Of a stretch of 64,000 nucleotides of DNA, positions 45,125-52,778 are shown piece after piece. The notes under the pieces were generated by a model. The model saw only the letters and a list, made by a program, of their open reading frames with translations, made no database searches and was not told where the DNA came from. The first letter of the stretch is position 1, and every line of letters begins with the position of its first letter. The stretch is taken from positions 62,001-126,000 of the forward strand of contig NZ_BMRK01000007.1 of assembly GCF_014648595.1 (NCBI RefSeq), in the 5' to 3' direction. The position numbers and the translations under genes are program-made. Source of the stretch: Nocardioides luteus. Lineage in GTDB: Bacteria > Actinomycetota > Actinomycetes > Propionibacteriales > Nocardioidaceae.

Positions 45125-46212
45125 GGTCCGCAGGGCTGTCCGTCGCAGCCGCTCAGATAGAGACCGTCGGGGGAGACGCCCTGGATCTTGAGCTTGTCCA
45201 GCTGGTCCTCGCTGAGCGTCCCGAGCGGGATCAGCGCGACAGCCACGTTGTCCTCGGTGATCGTCGCGTCGAACCGCTTCTCGCCGACCCAGAACCAGGC
45301 GGACTCCACCGACTCGTTGCCGAGCGACCGCGTCACCCGGATCCCTTCAGCGGTCTCGGTCCACGTGGTGGTCGGCGCCTCGCGCTGGACGTCACCGGGC
45401 TCCGGGTGGACCAGGTTGCCGTCCGCGTCGTGGGCGCGGAACGTCGCCGACCCGGTGGCGACCGGGTGGTCGGTCCAGGCGACCGCGACGCCGTTGACGA
45501 TGGTCGCCGGGAAGTCCTCGCCGCTCGAGGTGAAGACCACCTCGGTGACGCCCAGCTCCTCGGGGACGGGAACCCAGAAGTACGTGCCAGCGCCGCTGGG
45601 TCCACGGGCGAAGCCCTCCCACGGTCCGGTCTCGGCGAAGGCACCCCAGACCTGGTGGTGGCCGTAGGCCTCGGCAAGGTCAGGCTCGCTGTCGGGATCC
45701 GGGTCGGCGGTCTGCGGCGTCGAGCAGGTGACCTCGTAGTCGGGTCCGTCGAAGTACGCCATGACCGTCGGCCCGCGCTTCTCGGCGAGGAACGGCCAGG
45801 TGCCAGCCGGGATCCGCTCGGCTTCATCGGGGTCGACGGCATTGCCCGCCTCGGGGAACTCGGCCCACAGGGACACGATGTCAGCCCAGGCGGTCTTCAG
45901 GCACGCCTCGCTCAACGTGTCGAGCTCCTCGGGCGTGAGGTTGGTCGGGTCGCCCGACCAGTCGACGGGGGCCTTCTGCCCGGGCGCGGACGTCATCGAC
46001 GGTTCCGGGGTGGCGATGTTCGAGTCGATCAGCCGGTCGGGGACCGCGACGTACGCCATGACCCCGGCGGCTGCGAAGGCGGCGACCGCGGCGACCGCCT
46101 TGGTGCCGCGCCGGCGGCGCCGCATCCAGTCGCCCCGGCGCAGGACCTCCTCGGCGGGTACGTCCAGGGTCCGGCGGCTGCTGGTGCGCAGCAGGCTCTC
46201 GATGTCGTTCAT
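45121..46212 (-). CDS. Single-pass membrane protein, likely anti-sigma factor
   Basis: The 363-residue protein has a short cytoplasmic N-terminus (SLLRTSSRRTLDVPAEEVLRRG), an Arg cluster, one membrane segment (AVAAVAAFAAAGVMAYVAV) and a large external domain with Cys pairs and Trp/Pro-rich beta strands. Its ATG overlaps the stop of the sigma gene (ATGA at 46212-46209). Position and topology make it a probable anti-sigma factor holding the ECF sigma at the membrane; no zinc-binding anti-sigma motif is visible, so this is inference. Confidence 0.75.
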   Translation of the reverse strand: MNDIESLLRTSSRRTLDVPAEEVLRRGDWMRRRRRGTKAVAAVAAFAAAGVMAYVAVPDRLIDSNIATPEPSMTSAPGQKAPVDWSGDPTNLTPEELDTLSEACLKTAWADIVSLWAEFPEAGNAVDPDEAERIPAGTWPFLAEKRGPTVMAYFDGPDYEVTCSTPQTADPDPDSEPDLAEAYGHHQVWGAFAETGPWEGFARGPSGAGTYFWVPVPEELGVTEVVFTSSGEDFPATIVNGVAVAWTDHPVATGSATFRAHDADGNLVHPEPGDVQREAPTTTWTETAEGIRVTRSLGNESVESAWFWVGEKRFDATITEDNVAVALIPLGTLSEDQLDKLKIQGVSPDGLYLSGCDGQPCGP

Positions 46213-46721
46213 GACAGCATCCCTTCGGGGTCGGTCAGCTGCAGCCGCAGGTTGTTGAGTGCGTGATGGAGCGAGGCGGAGACGGTGCCGCGGGCGATGC
46301 CGAGCTCCTGCGCGGTCGTCTCGGCGTCGAGGTCGAGGAAGTAGCGCAGCGCGACCACCTGCCGTTGTCGCGGGGGCAGCCGGCGTACGGCCTCCAGCAG
46401 GTGGTGGTCGGTGTCGAGGTCGGAGCCGTGGTGGGGCAGCGGCTCGGGGGCGTCGGGGACGGTCAGCTCGCGGCGGCGCTTGCGCCACCAGGAGATGTCG
46501 ACGTTGATCGCGGTGCGCACCACCCAGGCGGCCGGGGACCCGGCCAGCCGGACCGTCGGCCAGCGCGACCAGGCTCGGGCGAACGCCTCGGCGGTCGCCT
46601 CCTCGGCTCGCGCCGGATCCATGCCGGTCGCGATCGCCGCGCGCAGGCAGCGGTCCTTGGCACCGACGTAGAAGTCGGCGAACTCTTCTCGGCTCACGCC
46701 TGCTTGACGCACGGCAGCCAT
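46209..46721 (-). CDS. ECF RNA polymerase sigma factor (SigE family-like)
   Basis: The 170-residue protein has sigma region 2 (FADFYVGAKDRCLRAAIATG ... RAEEATAEAFARAWSRWPTV) and region 4 (EAVRRLPPRQRQVVALRYFLDLDAETTAQELGIARGTVSASLHHAL). It is an extracytoplasmic-function sigma of the actinobacterial SigE/SACE-like kind. Start 46721 fits the family length. The downstream membrane protein is coupled and probably controls it. The signal is unknown. Confidence 0.9.
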   Translation of the reverse strand: MAAVRQAGVSREEFADFYVGAKDRCLRAAIATGMDPARAEEATAEAFARAWSRWPTVRLAGSPAAWVVRTAINVDISWWRKRRRELTVPDAPEPLPHHGSDLDTDHHLLEAVRRLPPRQRQVVALRYFLDLDAETTAQELGIARGTVSASLHHALNNLRLQLTDPEGMLS

Positions 46722-46752
46722 TATCGGTTTAGCCGCGACCTGCTTTAAGTGG

Positions 46753-46809
46753 TTGACGGTTTCGACGGGTCTGGCGAGACTCACTCCCAAACAACTCTTG
46801 GGAGGTCCG
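46753..46809 (+). promoter_or_regulatory. Promoter and ArsR-type operator
   Basis: TTGACG (46753-46758) and GAGACT (46776-46781) are a plausible -35/-10 pair 17 bases apart. CTCCCAA-N7-TTGGGAG (46784-46804) is an inverted repeat that overlaps the Shine-Dalgarno GGGAGG (46800-46805). A regulator bound here could block transcription, and the same bases as RNA could hide the ribosome site. Confidence 0.55.
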
Positions 46810-47322
46810 ATGGACGAGAAGCTCTCGCTGCTGCGGGCGGCCGGGCACCCGCTGCGGCTCCGCATGCTGTCGCTGCTGACCGGGGTGGAGCTCTCCGCCG
46901 CGGAGGTTGCGCGAGAGCTCGACCTGACCCATGCCAACGCCTCGTACCATCTGCGGCTGCTCGAGAACGCCGGGCTGCTCGTGATCGCGGGCGAGGAGCG
47001 CATCCGGGGCGGGGTAGCCAAGCGCTACCGCTACGCCTGGCGGCAGGACCCCGACGCGGGCCCGCCATCCCCGGAGGACGACGAGGTGCACACCCGCGCG
47101 ATCGCCGAGGAGCTCGTACGCCGCCGCCGGCTGCGCGCGGACGGCCCGGCGATCGTCTCCGACGCGGAGATGTGGGTCGAGCCCGAGATCTGGCAGCGGG
47201 TCCACGATCTCGTCCAGGAGGCCAGCGGTCTGCTCCACGACAACGCTCGCCCGCCGCGTACGGAGGGCACGATCCACGTGAACCTCACCGCGTCGGCCTT
47301 CGTGATGGGGGACGGGGAGTGA
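46810..47322 (+). CDS. ArsR family winged-helix regulator
   Basis: The 170-residue protein has the ArsR-type winged helix (LLRAAGHPLRLRMLSLLTG, ELSAAEVARELDLTHANASYHLRLLENAGLLV) followed by a helical effector half. There is no cluster of Cys for metal sensing, so it is probably not a metal sensor. ATG 46810 follows GGGAGG. Its stop overlaps the MFS gene's GTG (47319-47322), so it should control the MFS-serine hydrolase operon through the upstream palindrome. Confidence 0.85.
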   Translation: MDEKLSLLRAAGHPLRLRMLSLLTGVELSAAEVARELDLTHANASYHLRLLENAGLLVIAGEERIRGGVAKRYRYAWRQDPDAGPPSPEDDEVHTRAIAEELVRRRRLRADGPAIVSDAEMWVEPEIWQRVHDLVQEASGLLHDNARPPRTEGTIHVNLTASAFVMGDGE

Positions 47323-48563
47323 GCGTCAAGGAGAGTCTCTTCGTCCTGAAGGACCGCGACTTCGGGTGGTTCTTCGCGTCCCGGTTCGTGAACATGGCCG
47401 GTTCGTCGATGTCCCACGTGGCGCTCGCGTTCGCGGTGCTGGAGGTCACCGACTCGGCCTCGGCGCTGGGCTACGTGATCGCTGCGCACACCATCCCGAT
47501 GGTCGTCTTCCTGCTGATCGGCGGGGTGATCGCCGACCGGTTCCCGCGGCGGCTGGTGCTGCAGGTGAGCAACGTCGCCTCCGCCGCGACCCAGGCGGCC
47601 GCGGCGACGCTGGTGATCACCGGCCACGCCGAGATCTGGCACCTGGTCGTCCTGGAGGCGGTCAACGGCACCACGATGGCGATGGCCTTCCCGGCGATGC
47701 AGGGGATGGTGCCGCAGCTGGTGCCGAAGAAGGACCTGCAGCCGGCCAACCTGCTGCTCTCGATGACGCGCAGCACCCTGACGATCCTGGGTCCTTCGGT
47801 GGCGGCAGCGCTGGTCGTCGGCGTCGGTGCGGGCTGGGCGCTGGCGGTCGACTCGCTGGCCTGGCTGCTCGCGGCGCTCTTCCTGCTGCCGGTGCGGATC
47901 CCGTCGCGGTCGGCGGATGCGGAGAAGACCTCGGCGATCGAGGACCTGCGCGCGGGATGGACCTACTTCCGCACCACGACCTGGCTGTGGGTCGTCGTGG
48001 TCGCCTTCATGATCCTCAACGCGATGCAGTCCGGCGGGCAGCAGGTGCTCGGCCCGGCGTACGCGAAGTCCTCCTCGATCGGAGTCGAGGGCTGGGGCCT
48101 GGCCAACTCGGCTCTCGCGGCCGGGATGCTCGTCATGACCATCGTGCTGATGCGAGGCACGATCCGGCGTCCGCTGCGGGCGGGGATGTTCGGCATCATG
48201 GCGTTCTCGCTGCCCTTCTTCGTGCTCGCGTTCTGGCCGGAGACGGTGCCGCTTGTGCTGGCGATGGCCATCGCGGGCGCCGGCATCGAGGTCTTCAGCC
48301 TCGGCTGGAGCCTGGCGATGCAGGAGAACGTCCCCGAGGAGATGCTCTCTCGCGCCTACTCCTATGACGCGCTCGGCTCGTTCATCGCGATGCCGGTCGG
48401 GCAGCTGCTCTACGGTCCGTTGGCGGGCTGGTTCGGGGCGCGGCCGGTCTTCCTGGTGAGCGGCGTGCTCTACGTGTTGGTCTGTCTGGCCACGCTCGCG
48501 GTGCCCTCGGTGGTTAGGCTGCAACGCGTCGAGCAACCTGCCACCGAAGGAACGCCCGTATGA
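47319..48563 (+). CDS. MFS transporter (enterobactin exporter-like)
   Basis: The 414-residue protein has 10-12 membrane helices and the motif-A loop GGVIADRFPRR between helices 2 and 3. This is the drug:H+ antiporter/EntS-like group with FASRFVNMAGSSMSHVALAFAVLEVTDSASALG at the N-terminus. It is predicted to export a small molecule. It is coupled to the ArsR gene before it (GTGA) and to the serine hydrolase after it (ATGA), so the three genes form one operon. Confidence 0.9.
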   Translation: MSVKESLFVLKDRDFGWFFASRFVNMAGSSMSHVALAFAVLEVTDSASALGYVIAAHTIPMVVFLLIGGVIADRFPRRLVLQVSNVASAATQAAAATLVITGHAEIWHLVVLEAVNGTTMAMAFPAMQGMVPQLVPKKDLQPANLLLSMTRSTLTILGPSVAAALVVGVGAGWALAVDSLAWLLAALFLLPVRIPSRSADAEKTSAIEDLRAGWTYFRTTTWLWVVVVAFMILNAMQSGGQQVLGPAYAKSSSIGVEGWGLANSALAAGMLVMTIVLMRGTIRRPLRAGMFGIMAFSLPFFVLAFWPETVPLVLAMAIAGAGIEVFSLGWSLAMQENVPEEMLSRAYSYDALGSFIAMPVGQLLYGPLAGWFGARPVFLVSGVLYVLVCLATLAVPSVVRLQRVEQPATEGTPV

Positions 48564-50326
48564 GTCTCAACACCGCCGTCGTCGACGAGCTGTTCCAGCA
48601 GCGCTTCGAGGAGAAGCTGACCCCTGGCCTGGCCTACGGGGTCGTACGCGGCTCCGAGCTGGTCCACTCCGGGGCTTTCGGCGCGACGACCGAGGGCGGT
48701 CCCGCGCCGACCGCGGAGAGCTCCTTCCGGATCGCGTCGATGTCGAAGTCGTTCACGGCAGCCGCGGTGCTGCTGCTGCGCGACCGCGGTCAGCTCGACC
48801 TCGACGAGGCGATCGCGCAGTACGTGCCCGAGCTCGTCGATCAGGCGCCCTACTCCGCCGACTCGCCGGCGGTGACGCTGCGGCTGCTGCTCTCGATGTC
48901 GGCCGGGCTGCCGACCGACGACCCGTGGGGCGACCGGCAGGAGTCGCTCTCCTACGACGCCTTCGGCACCTTCCTCGACGGTGGCTTCACGACCGGGCGG
49001 GAGCCGGGGGTCGGGTTCGAGTACTCCAACCTCGGCTACGCGCTGCTCGGGCGGGCGATCGAGAACGTGGTGGGTGGTGACTCCCCTGAGGGAGCGAACC
49101 GGGACTTCGTCGAGCACGAGCTGCTGGCGCCGCTGGGGATGACCTCCTCGGCCTACGCGCCCGAGGCCGTGCCCAACCGGGTGCCCGGCCACGTACCGGC
49201 GCTCCATCCGGCGTGGGCGGGCGACCGGCTCGAGGGGCCGAGGACCTGGACCGCGCTGGAGCCGGTGCCGTCCGGCTCCTTCGCGGCGATGGGCGGCCTG
49301 CACTCCTCGGTGGCCGACCTGGCGCGGTGGGTCGGTGGCTTCCTGGGTGCCTTCACCTCGGCCGCCGACGGCCACCCGCTCTCGAAGGCGTCGCGGCGGG
49401 AGATGCAGCAGCTGCACCGGTTCGGCTCGGTGTCGGCCTCGCTGGGCTTCGACGGCCCCGAGGCCGGGGTCGGGGCGATGGCCACCGGCTACGGCTACGG
49501 CCTGATGATCGACCACGACAGCCGGCTCGGGCAGTTCGTCCACCACTCCGGCGGCTACCCCGGCTACGGCTCGCGGATGGTCTGGCACCCCGCCACCGGG
49601 CTCGGCGTGATCACCCTGTCCAACAGCACCTACGCCGGAGCCTCGCCGACCGCGATGGCCGCGCTGCGCTCGCTGGTCTCCGCGGAGCTGGCCGAGGGCG
49701 GTCCCTACCGGTTCTCCACGGTGGTCAAGGGCCTGCGCCCGCGGCTCGACTCGGCGCTGGAGGCCGCGGTCGAGCGGCTGCGTACCTTCGACCCGGCGGG
49801 CTCCGAGGTCTTCGCCACCCCGTCGCTCTTCGCCGACAACGTCGAGCTCGACGCCCCCGACGCCGCCCGGCGCCAGCAGATCACCCAGGCGCGCGCGAAG
49901 GTCGGGCTCCCGCTGGGCGGTGCGCCCTACGGCTACTTCTCCCGGGCGATGGGCGTCGCGCTGGCCGTGGTGCCGGCCGAGAAGGGCCGCTACGACATCG
50001 AGGTCATGCTCTCGCCCGAGGCCGAGCCGCGGATCCAGACGATGCGGATCAACGCGGTGCCCGACGCTCCTGAGGATGTCGTCGCCGCCGCTCGGGCCGC
50101 CCTCGAGGAGAACACCCCGGTCATCTGCGCCCTCCGCGCCTTCGGCGACCCCGAGCTCATCACCACGCCGCTGACCGGTGACGGCTCCTCGAAGGCCGAC
50201 TTCCTCGTCGTGGCCGGTGCGACCCACTGGAAGATCTCGGTCGCGAAGTCCACCGCGACGGTCACCGCCCTCCCCACCTCCGACAACCCCCGCCTCACCT
50301 ACCTGGCCTCCGCCCTCCGCACCTGA
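48560..50326 (+). CDS. Serine hydrolase (beta-lactamase/esterase family)
   Basis: The 588-residue protein has the class C beta-lactamase-like fold with S60-M-S-K63, Y155-S-N157 and a late HSGGYPGYGS (the HxG position of the third motif). There is no signal peptide, so it is probably cytoplasmic, unlike true beta-lactamases. A C-terminal extension (about 400-588) of unknown function carries a second domain. It is the third gene of the ArsR-MFS operon. Substrate unknown; an ester or peptide is likely. Confidence 0.88.
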   Translation: MSLNTAVVDELFQQRFEEKLTPGLAYGVVRGSELVHSGAFGATTEGGPAPTAESSFRIASMSKSFTAAAVLLLRDRGQLDLDEAIAQYVPELVDQAPYSADSPAVTLRLLLSMSAGLPTDDPWGDRQESLSYDAFGTFLDGGFTTGREPGVGFEYSNLGYALLGRAIENVVGGDSPEGANRDFVEHELLAPLGMTSSAYAPEAVPNRVPGHVPALHPAWAGDRLEGPRTWTALEPVPSGSFAAMGGLHSSVADLARWVGGFLGAFTSAADGHPLSKASRREMQQLHRFGSVSASLGFDGPEAGVGAMATGYGYGLMIDHDSRLGQFVHHSGGYPGYGSRMVWHPATGLGVITLSNSTYAGASPTAMAALRSLVSAELAEGGPYRFSTVVKGLRPRLDSALEAAVERLRTFDPAGSEVFATPSLFADNVELDAPDAARRQQITQARAKVGLPLGGAPYGYFSRAMGVALAVVPAEKGRYDIEVMLSPEAEPRIQTMRINAVPDAPEDVVAAARAALEENTPVICALRAFGDPELITTPLTGDGSSKADFLVVAGATHWKISVAKSTATVTALPTSDNPRLTYLASALRT

Positions 50327-50333
50327 CCCACCC

Positions 50334-50463
50334 GCCGAGACGTCAGAAATCGACGCCGAGCGGGCAGAAATAGACGCCGAGTGGGCACTGAATTTCTGTG
50401 CCCTCACTGACCTCTCGGGGTCGATTTTCGACGTCTCGGCGTCAAAAACTGACGTCTCGGCGG
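50334..50463. repeat. 21-base-period inverted array, copy 2
   Basis: The left arm has GCCGAGACGTCAG and units with AGAAATCGACGCCGAG and AGAAATAGACGCCGAG. The centre folds as GGGCAC / GTGCCC. The right arm has GTCGATTTTCGACGT and GTCAAAAACTGACGT, each preceded by CTCGG. Adjacent units are 21 bases apart. It lies between the serine hydrolase stop and the SOS box of imuA', 11 bases from the latter. Confidence 0.9.
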
Positions 50464-50474
50464 GTTGCTCTGTT

Positions 50475-50488
50475 CGAACAAATGTTCG
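50475..50488 (+). promoter_or_regulatory. LexA (SOS) box of the mutasome operon
   Basis: CGAACAAATGTTCG is a perfect CGAAC-N4-GTTCG actinobacterial SOS box. It is followed by GATACT/TACTCA as the -10 region, so LexA would cover the promoter. It drives imuA'-imuB-dnaE2. Confidence 0.92.
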
Positions 50489-50499
50489 ATACTCATTGG

Positions 50500-51189
50500 G
50501 TGGGAGTGGTTGCGGGGATCGATCGACATCAGAGGCTGGCTCAGATCGAGCAGCTTCGGTCGAAGGTGCGCCGGCTGGAGCAGAAGCCGGGCATGGGCGC
50601 GGAGCTGGCCACCCACGCGGCGCTCGGTGGGGTGGTGCAGCTGCGGGCCGGTGGGACGTACGCGGCCGACTCGCTGTCGCTGGCGATGCTGCTGATGGCG
50701 GGGCCCTCGGCGGCGGGGGAGTGGTCCGCCGTCGTCGGGGTGGAGGACTTCGGGGTGGAGGCTGCGGCCGAGCTCGGGGTGGATCTCGAGCGGACCATTG
50801 TGGTGCCCCGGCCGAAGGACTCCTGGCTGGAGGCGACCGCGGCGCTGGTCGACGTGACCACGCTGGTGCTGGTCCGGCCGACCGGACGGGTGACGCCCGC
50901 CGTGGCCGAGAAGATCGGCGCCCGGCTGCGCACCCGCGGCGCCGCGCTGGTCGCGCTGGGCGACTGGCCGAGAGCAGACGTACGCCTCCGGGCGACCGAG
51001 CCGAGCTGGGTCGGGCTGGGTGCCGGCGACGGCCATCTGCGGGCCCGGCGGATGGTGGTCGAGGCGGTGCGCGGGACGGCCCCGCCGCGGCGTACGGCGC
51101 TGTGGTTCCCGGGTCCGGACGGTGCCACCCGGAAAGTCATGGAGCCCGTCGCGGACATCGCCGACCTGCGGAAGCAGGAGTCGGCATGA
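50500..51189 (+). CDS. imuA': ImuA' family mutasome protein
   Basis: The 229-residue protein has a degenerate RecA-like core (SLAMLLMAGPSAAGEWSAVVGVEDFG ... LVRPTGRVTPAVAEKIGARL) and an N-terminal coiled coil (RLAQIEQLRSKVRRLEQ). It lacks a Walker A motif. ImuA' binds ImuB and is required for SOS mutagenesis. The start is uncertain: GTG 50500 or GTG 50506; the ATG at 50482 lies inside the SOS box and is unlikely. Its stop overlaps imuB (ATGA at 51186). Confidence 0.82.
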   Translation: MGVVAGIDRHQRLAQIEQLRSKVRRLEQKPGMGAELATHAALGGVVQLRAGGTYAADSLSLAMLLMAGPSAAGEWSAVVGVEDFGVEAAAELGVDLERTIVVPRPKDSWLEATAALVDVTTLVLVRPTGRVTPAVAEKIGARLRTRGAALVALGDWPRADVRLRATEPSWVGLGAGDGHLRARRMVVEAVRGTAPPRRTALWFPGPDGATRKVMEPVADIADLRKQESA

Positions 51190-52739
51190 GCCGCACGCTG
51201 GTGGTCTGGTGCGCCGACTGGCCGGTCGCCGCGGCGCTGGGTGAGCAGGGGCTGCCGCGCCACCTGCCGGCGGCCGTCTTCGCGCAGAACCGGGTCCAGG
51301 CCTGCAACCAGGCGGCGCGGGAGTTCGGGATCAAGCGCGGGATGCGGCGCCGGGACGCGCAGGCGCGCTGTCCCGAGGTGCAGGTGCTCGCCGCCGACGA
51401 CGCCCGCGACGCGCGGGTCTTCGAGGAGGTGCTGCTGCGCCTGGAGGAGCTGCGTCCCGGGGTCATGCCGCTGCGTCCCGGGCTGGCCGCGCTGCGTTCG
51501 CCGGCCCGCTTCTACGGCGGCGAGGAGGAGGCCGGCGCCGCGATCGCCGAGTGCGTGGTCGGGCTCGGGATCTGGGACGTCCGGATCGGCATCGCCGACG
51601 AGCTCTTCACCGCCGAGCAGGCCGCCCGCAGCGCCGGTCTGCAGGAGACCTACGCGGTCCCGGCGGACGGCGGATCCACCGCCTTCCTGCGCGCCCTGCC
51701 GGTGCACGTGCTCGAGGATGCCAACGCGGTCAGCCTGCTGCAGCGGCTCGGCCTGACCACGCTCGGCGGTCTCGCCGACCTGCCGGGTGCCGACGTCAAG
51801 GCACGTTTCGGGGCGCAGGCCGCCTGGGTCCGCCAGGTGATCCACGGCGAGGGTGCGCGCCCGGTGACGGGGCGTACGCCACCACCCGAGCTCGCCACCG
51901 AGGTGGCCTTCGAGCCGCCGCTCGACTCCGCGGAGGCGGTCTGCTTCTCGGCCCGGCAGGCGGCCGAGGGGTTCGTGAAGGGGCTGGCCGCGCGGCAGGA
52001 GGTCTGCACCGAGGTGCGGATCGAGATCGTCATGGAGGACGTCCCGGACGCGGTGCGCACCTGGGCGCACCCGCGGTGGTTCTCCGCCGCCGACCTCATC
52101 GACCGGCTGCACTGGCAGCTGGCCGGGGTCAGGACAGGATCGACAGGCCCGGCCCGCAAGGGTGGCGCCGTCATGACCGTCCGCTTCGTCCCCGAGGTCG
52201 CCGTCTCCGAGGCGGTCCACGCCGACGGCCTCTGGGGCGGCACCGACGAGCGCGTCAACCGGGGCATCGCGCGGGTGCAGGGGCTGCTCGGCCACGAGGC
52301 CGTCGTCGCCCCCGTGGTCCAGGGTGGCCGGAGCCCCCGCGACCGGCAGGCGTACGTCCCCTGGGGCGACCGCCCCAGCACCCTCCGCGACCGCACGCTC
52401 CCGTGGCCGGGCTCGATCCCACCCCCGGCGCCGGCCCGGGTGCTGGCCGACCCGTGGCCGGCGGAGGTCTGCGACCAGGCCGGGCGGCCGGTCGTGGTGC
52501 TCCCGCGCGGCGGTCTCTCCGGCGACCCGGCGCGCTATCGGCCGGCGGCCGGCTCGGGATCAGCAGAGCCCTGGCAGCGGATCGCCTCCTGGGCCGGCCC
52601 GTGGCCGGTCACCGAGGCGTGGTGGGAGCCGTCGGCCGGGCGCCGGGTCGCCCGGTTCCAGCTCGTCGGGGTCGACGGCCGCGCCTGGCTGGCCACCTTC
52701 GACACCGACCACTGGCTCACCGAAGCCAGCTATGACTGA
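51186..52739 (+). CDS. imuB: Y-family polymerase-like protein ImuB
   Basis: The 517-residue protein has a Y-family fold (LVVWCADWPVAAAL, VQACNQAAREFGIKRGMRRRDAQARCP, a little-finger domain after 230) but the polymerase acidic residues are absent, as usual in ImuB. It serves as a hub joining ImuA', DnaE2 and the beta clamp; the C-terminus (about 430-517) is the region for partners. ATG 51186 overlaps the imuA' stop. It works in translesion synthesis under LexA control. Confidence 0.92.
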   Translation: MSRTLVVWCADWPVAAALGEQGLPRHLPAAVFAQNRVQACNQAAREFGIKRGMRRRDAQARCPEVQVLAADDARDARVFEEVLLRLEELRPGVMPLRPGLAALRSPARFYGGEEEAGAAIAECVVGLGIWDVRIGIADELFTAEQAARSAGLQETYAVPADGGSTAFLRALPVHVLEDANAVSLLQRLGLTTLGGLADLPGADVKARFGAQAAWVRQVIHGEGARPVTGRTPPPELATEVAFEPPLDSAEAVCFSARQAAEGFVKGLAARQEVCTEVRIEIVMEDVPDAVRTWAHPRWFSAADLIDRLHWQLAGVRTGSTGPARKGGAVMTVRFVPEVAVSEAVHADGLWGGTDERVNRGIARVQGLLGHEAVVAPVVQGGRSPRDRQAYVPWGDRPSTLRDRTLPWPGSIPPPAPARVLADPWPAEVCDQAGRPVVVLPRGGLSGDPARYRPAAGSGSAEPWQRIASWAGPWPVTEAWWEPSAGRRVARFQLVGVDGRAWLATFDTDHWLTEASYD

Positions 52740-52778
52740 GGCAGCTATGACTGAGCCAGCCCACAGAGGAGCGCGCTG

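Noticed and set aside
50334-50463. A CRISPR array
   Set aside because: The units have no variable spacers, change sense at a centre and have a 21-base period; no cas gene is present.
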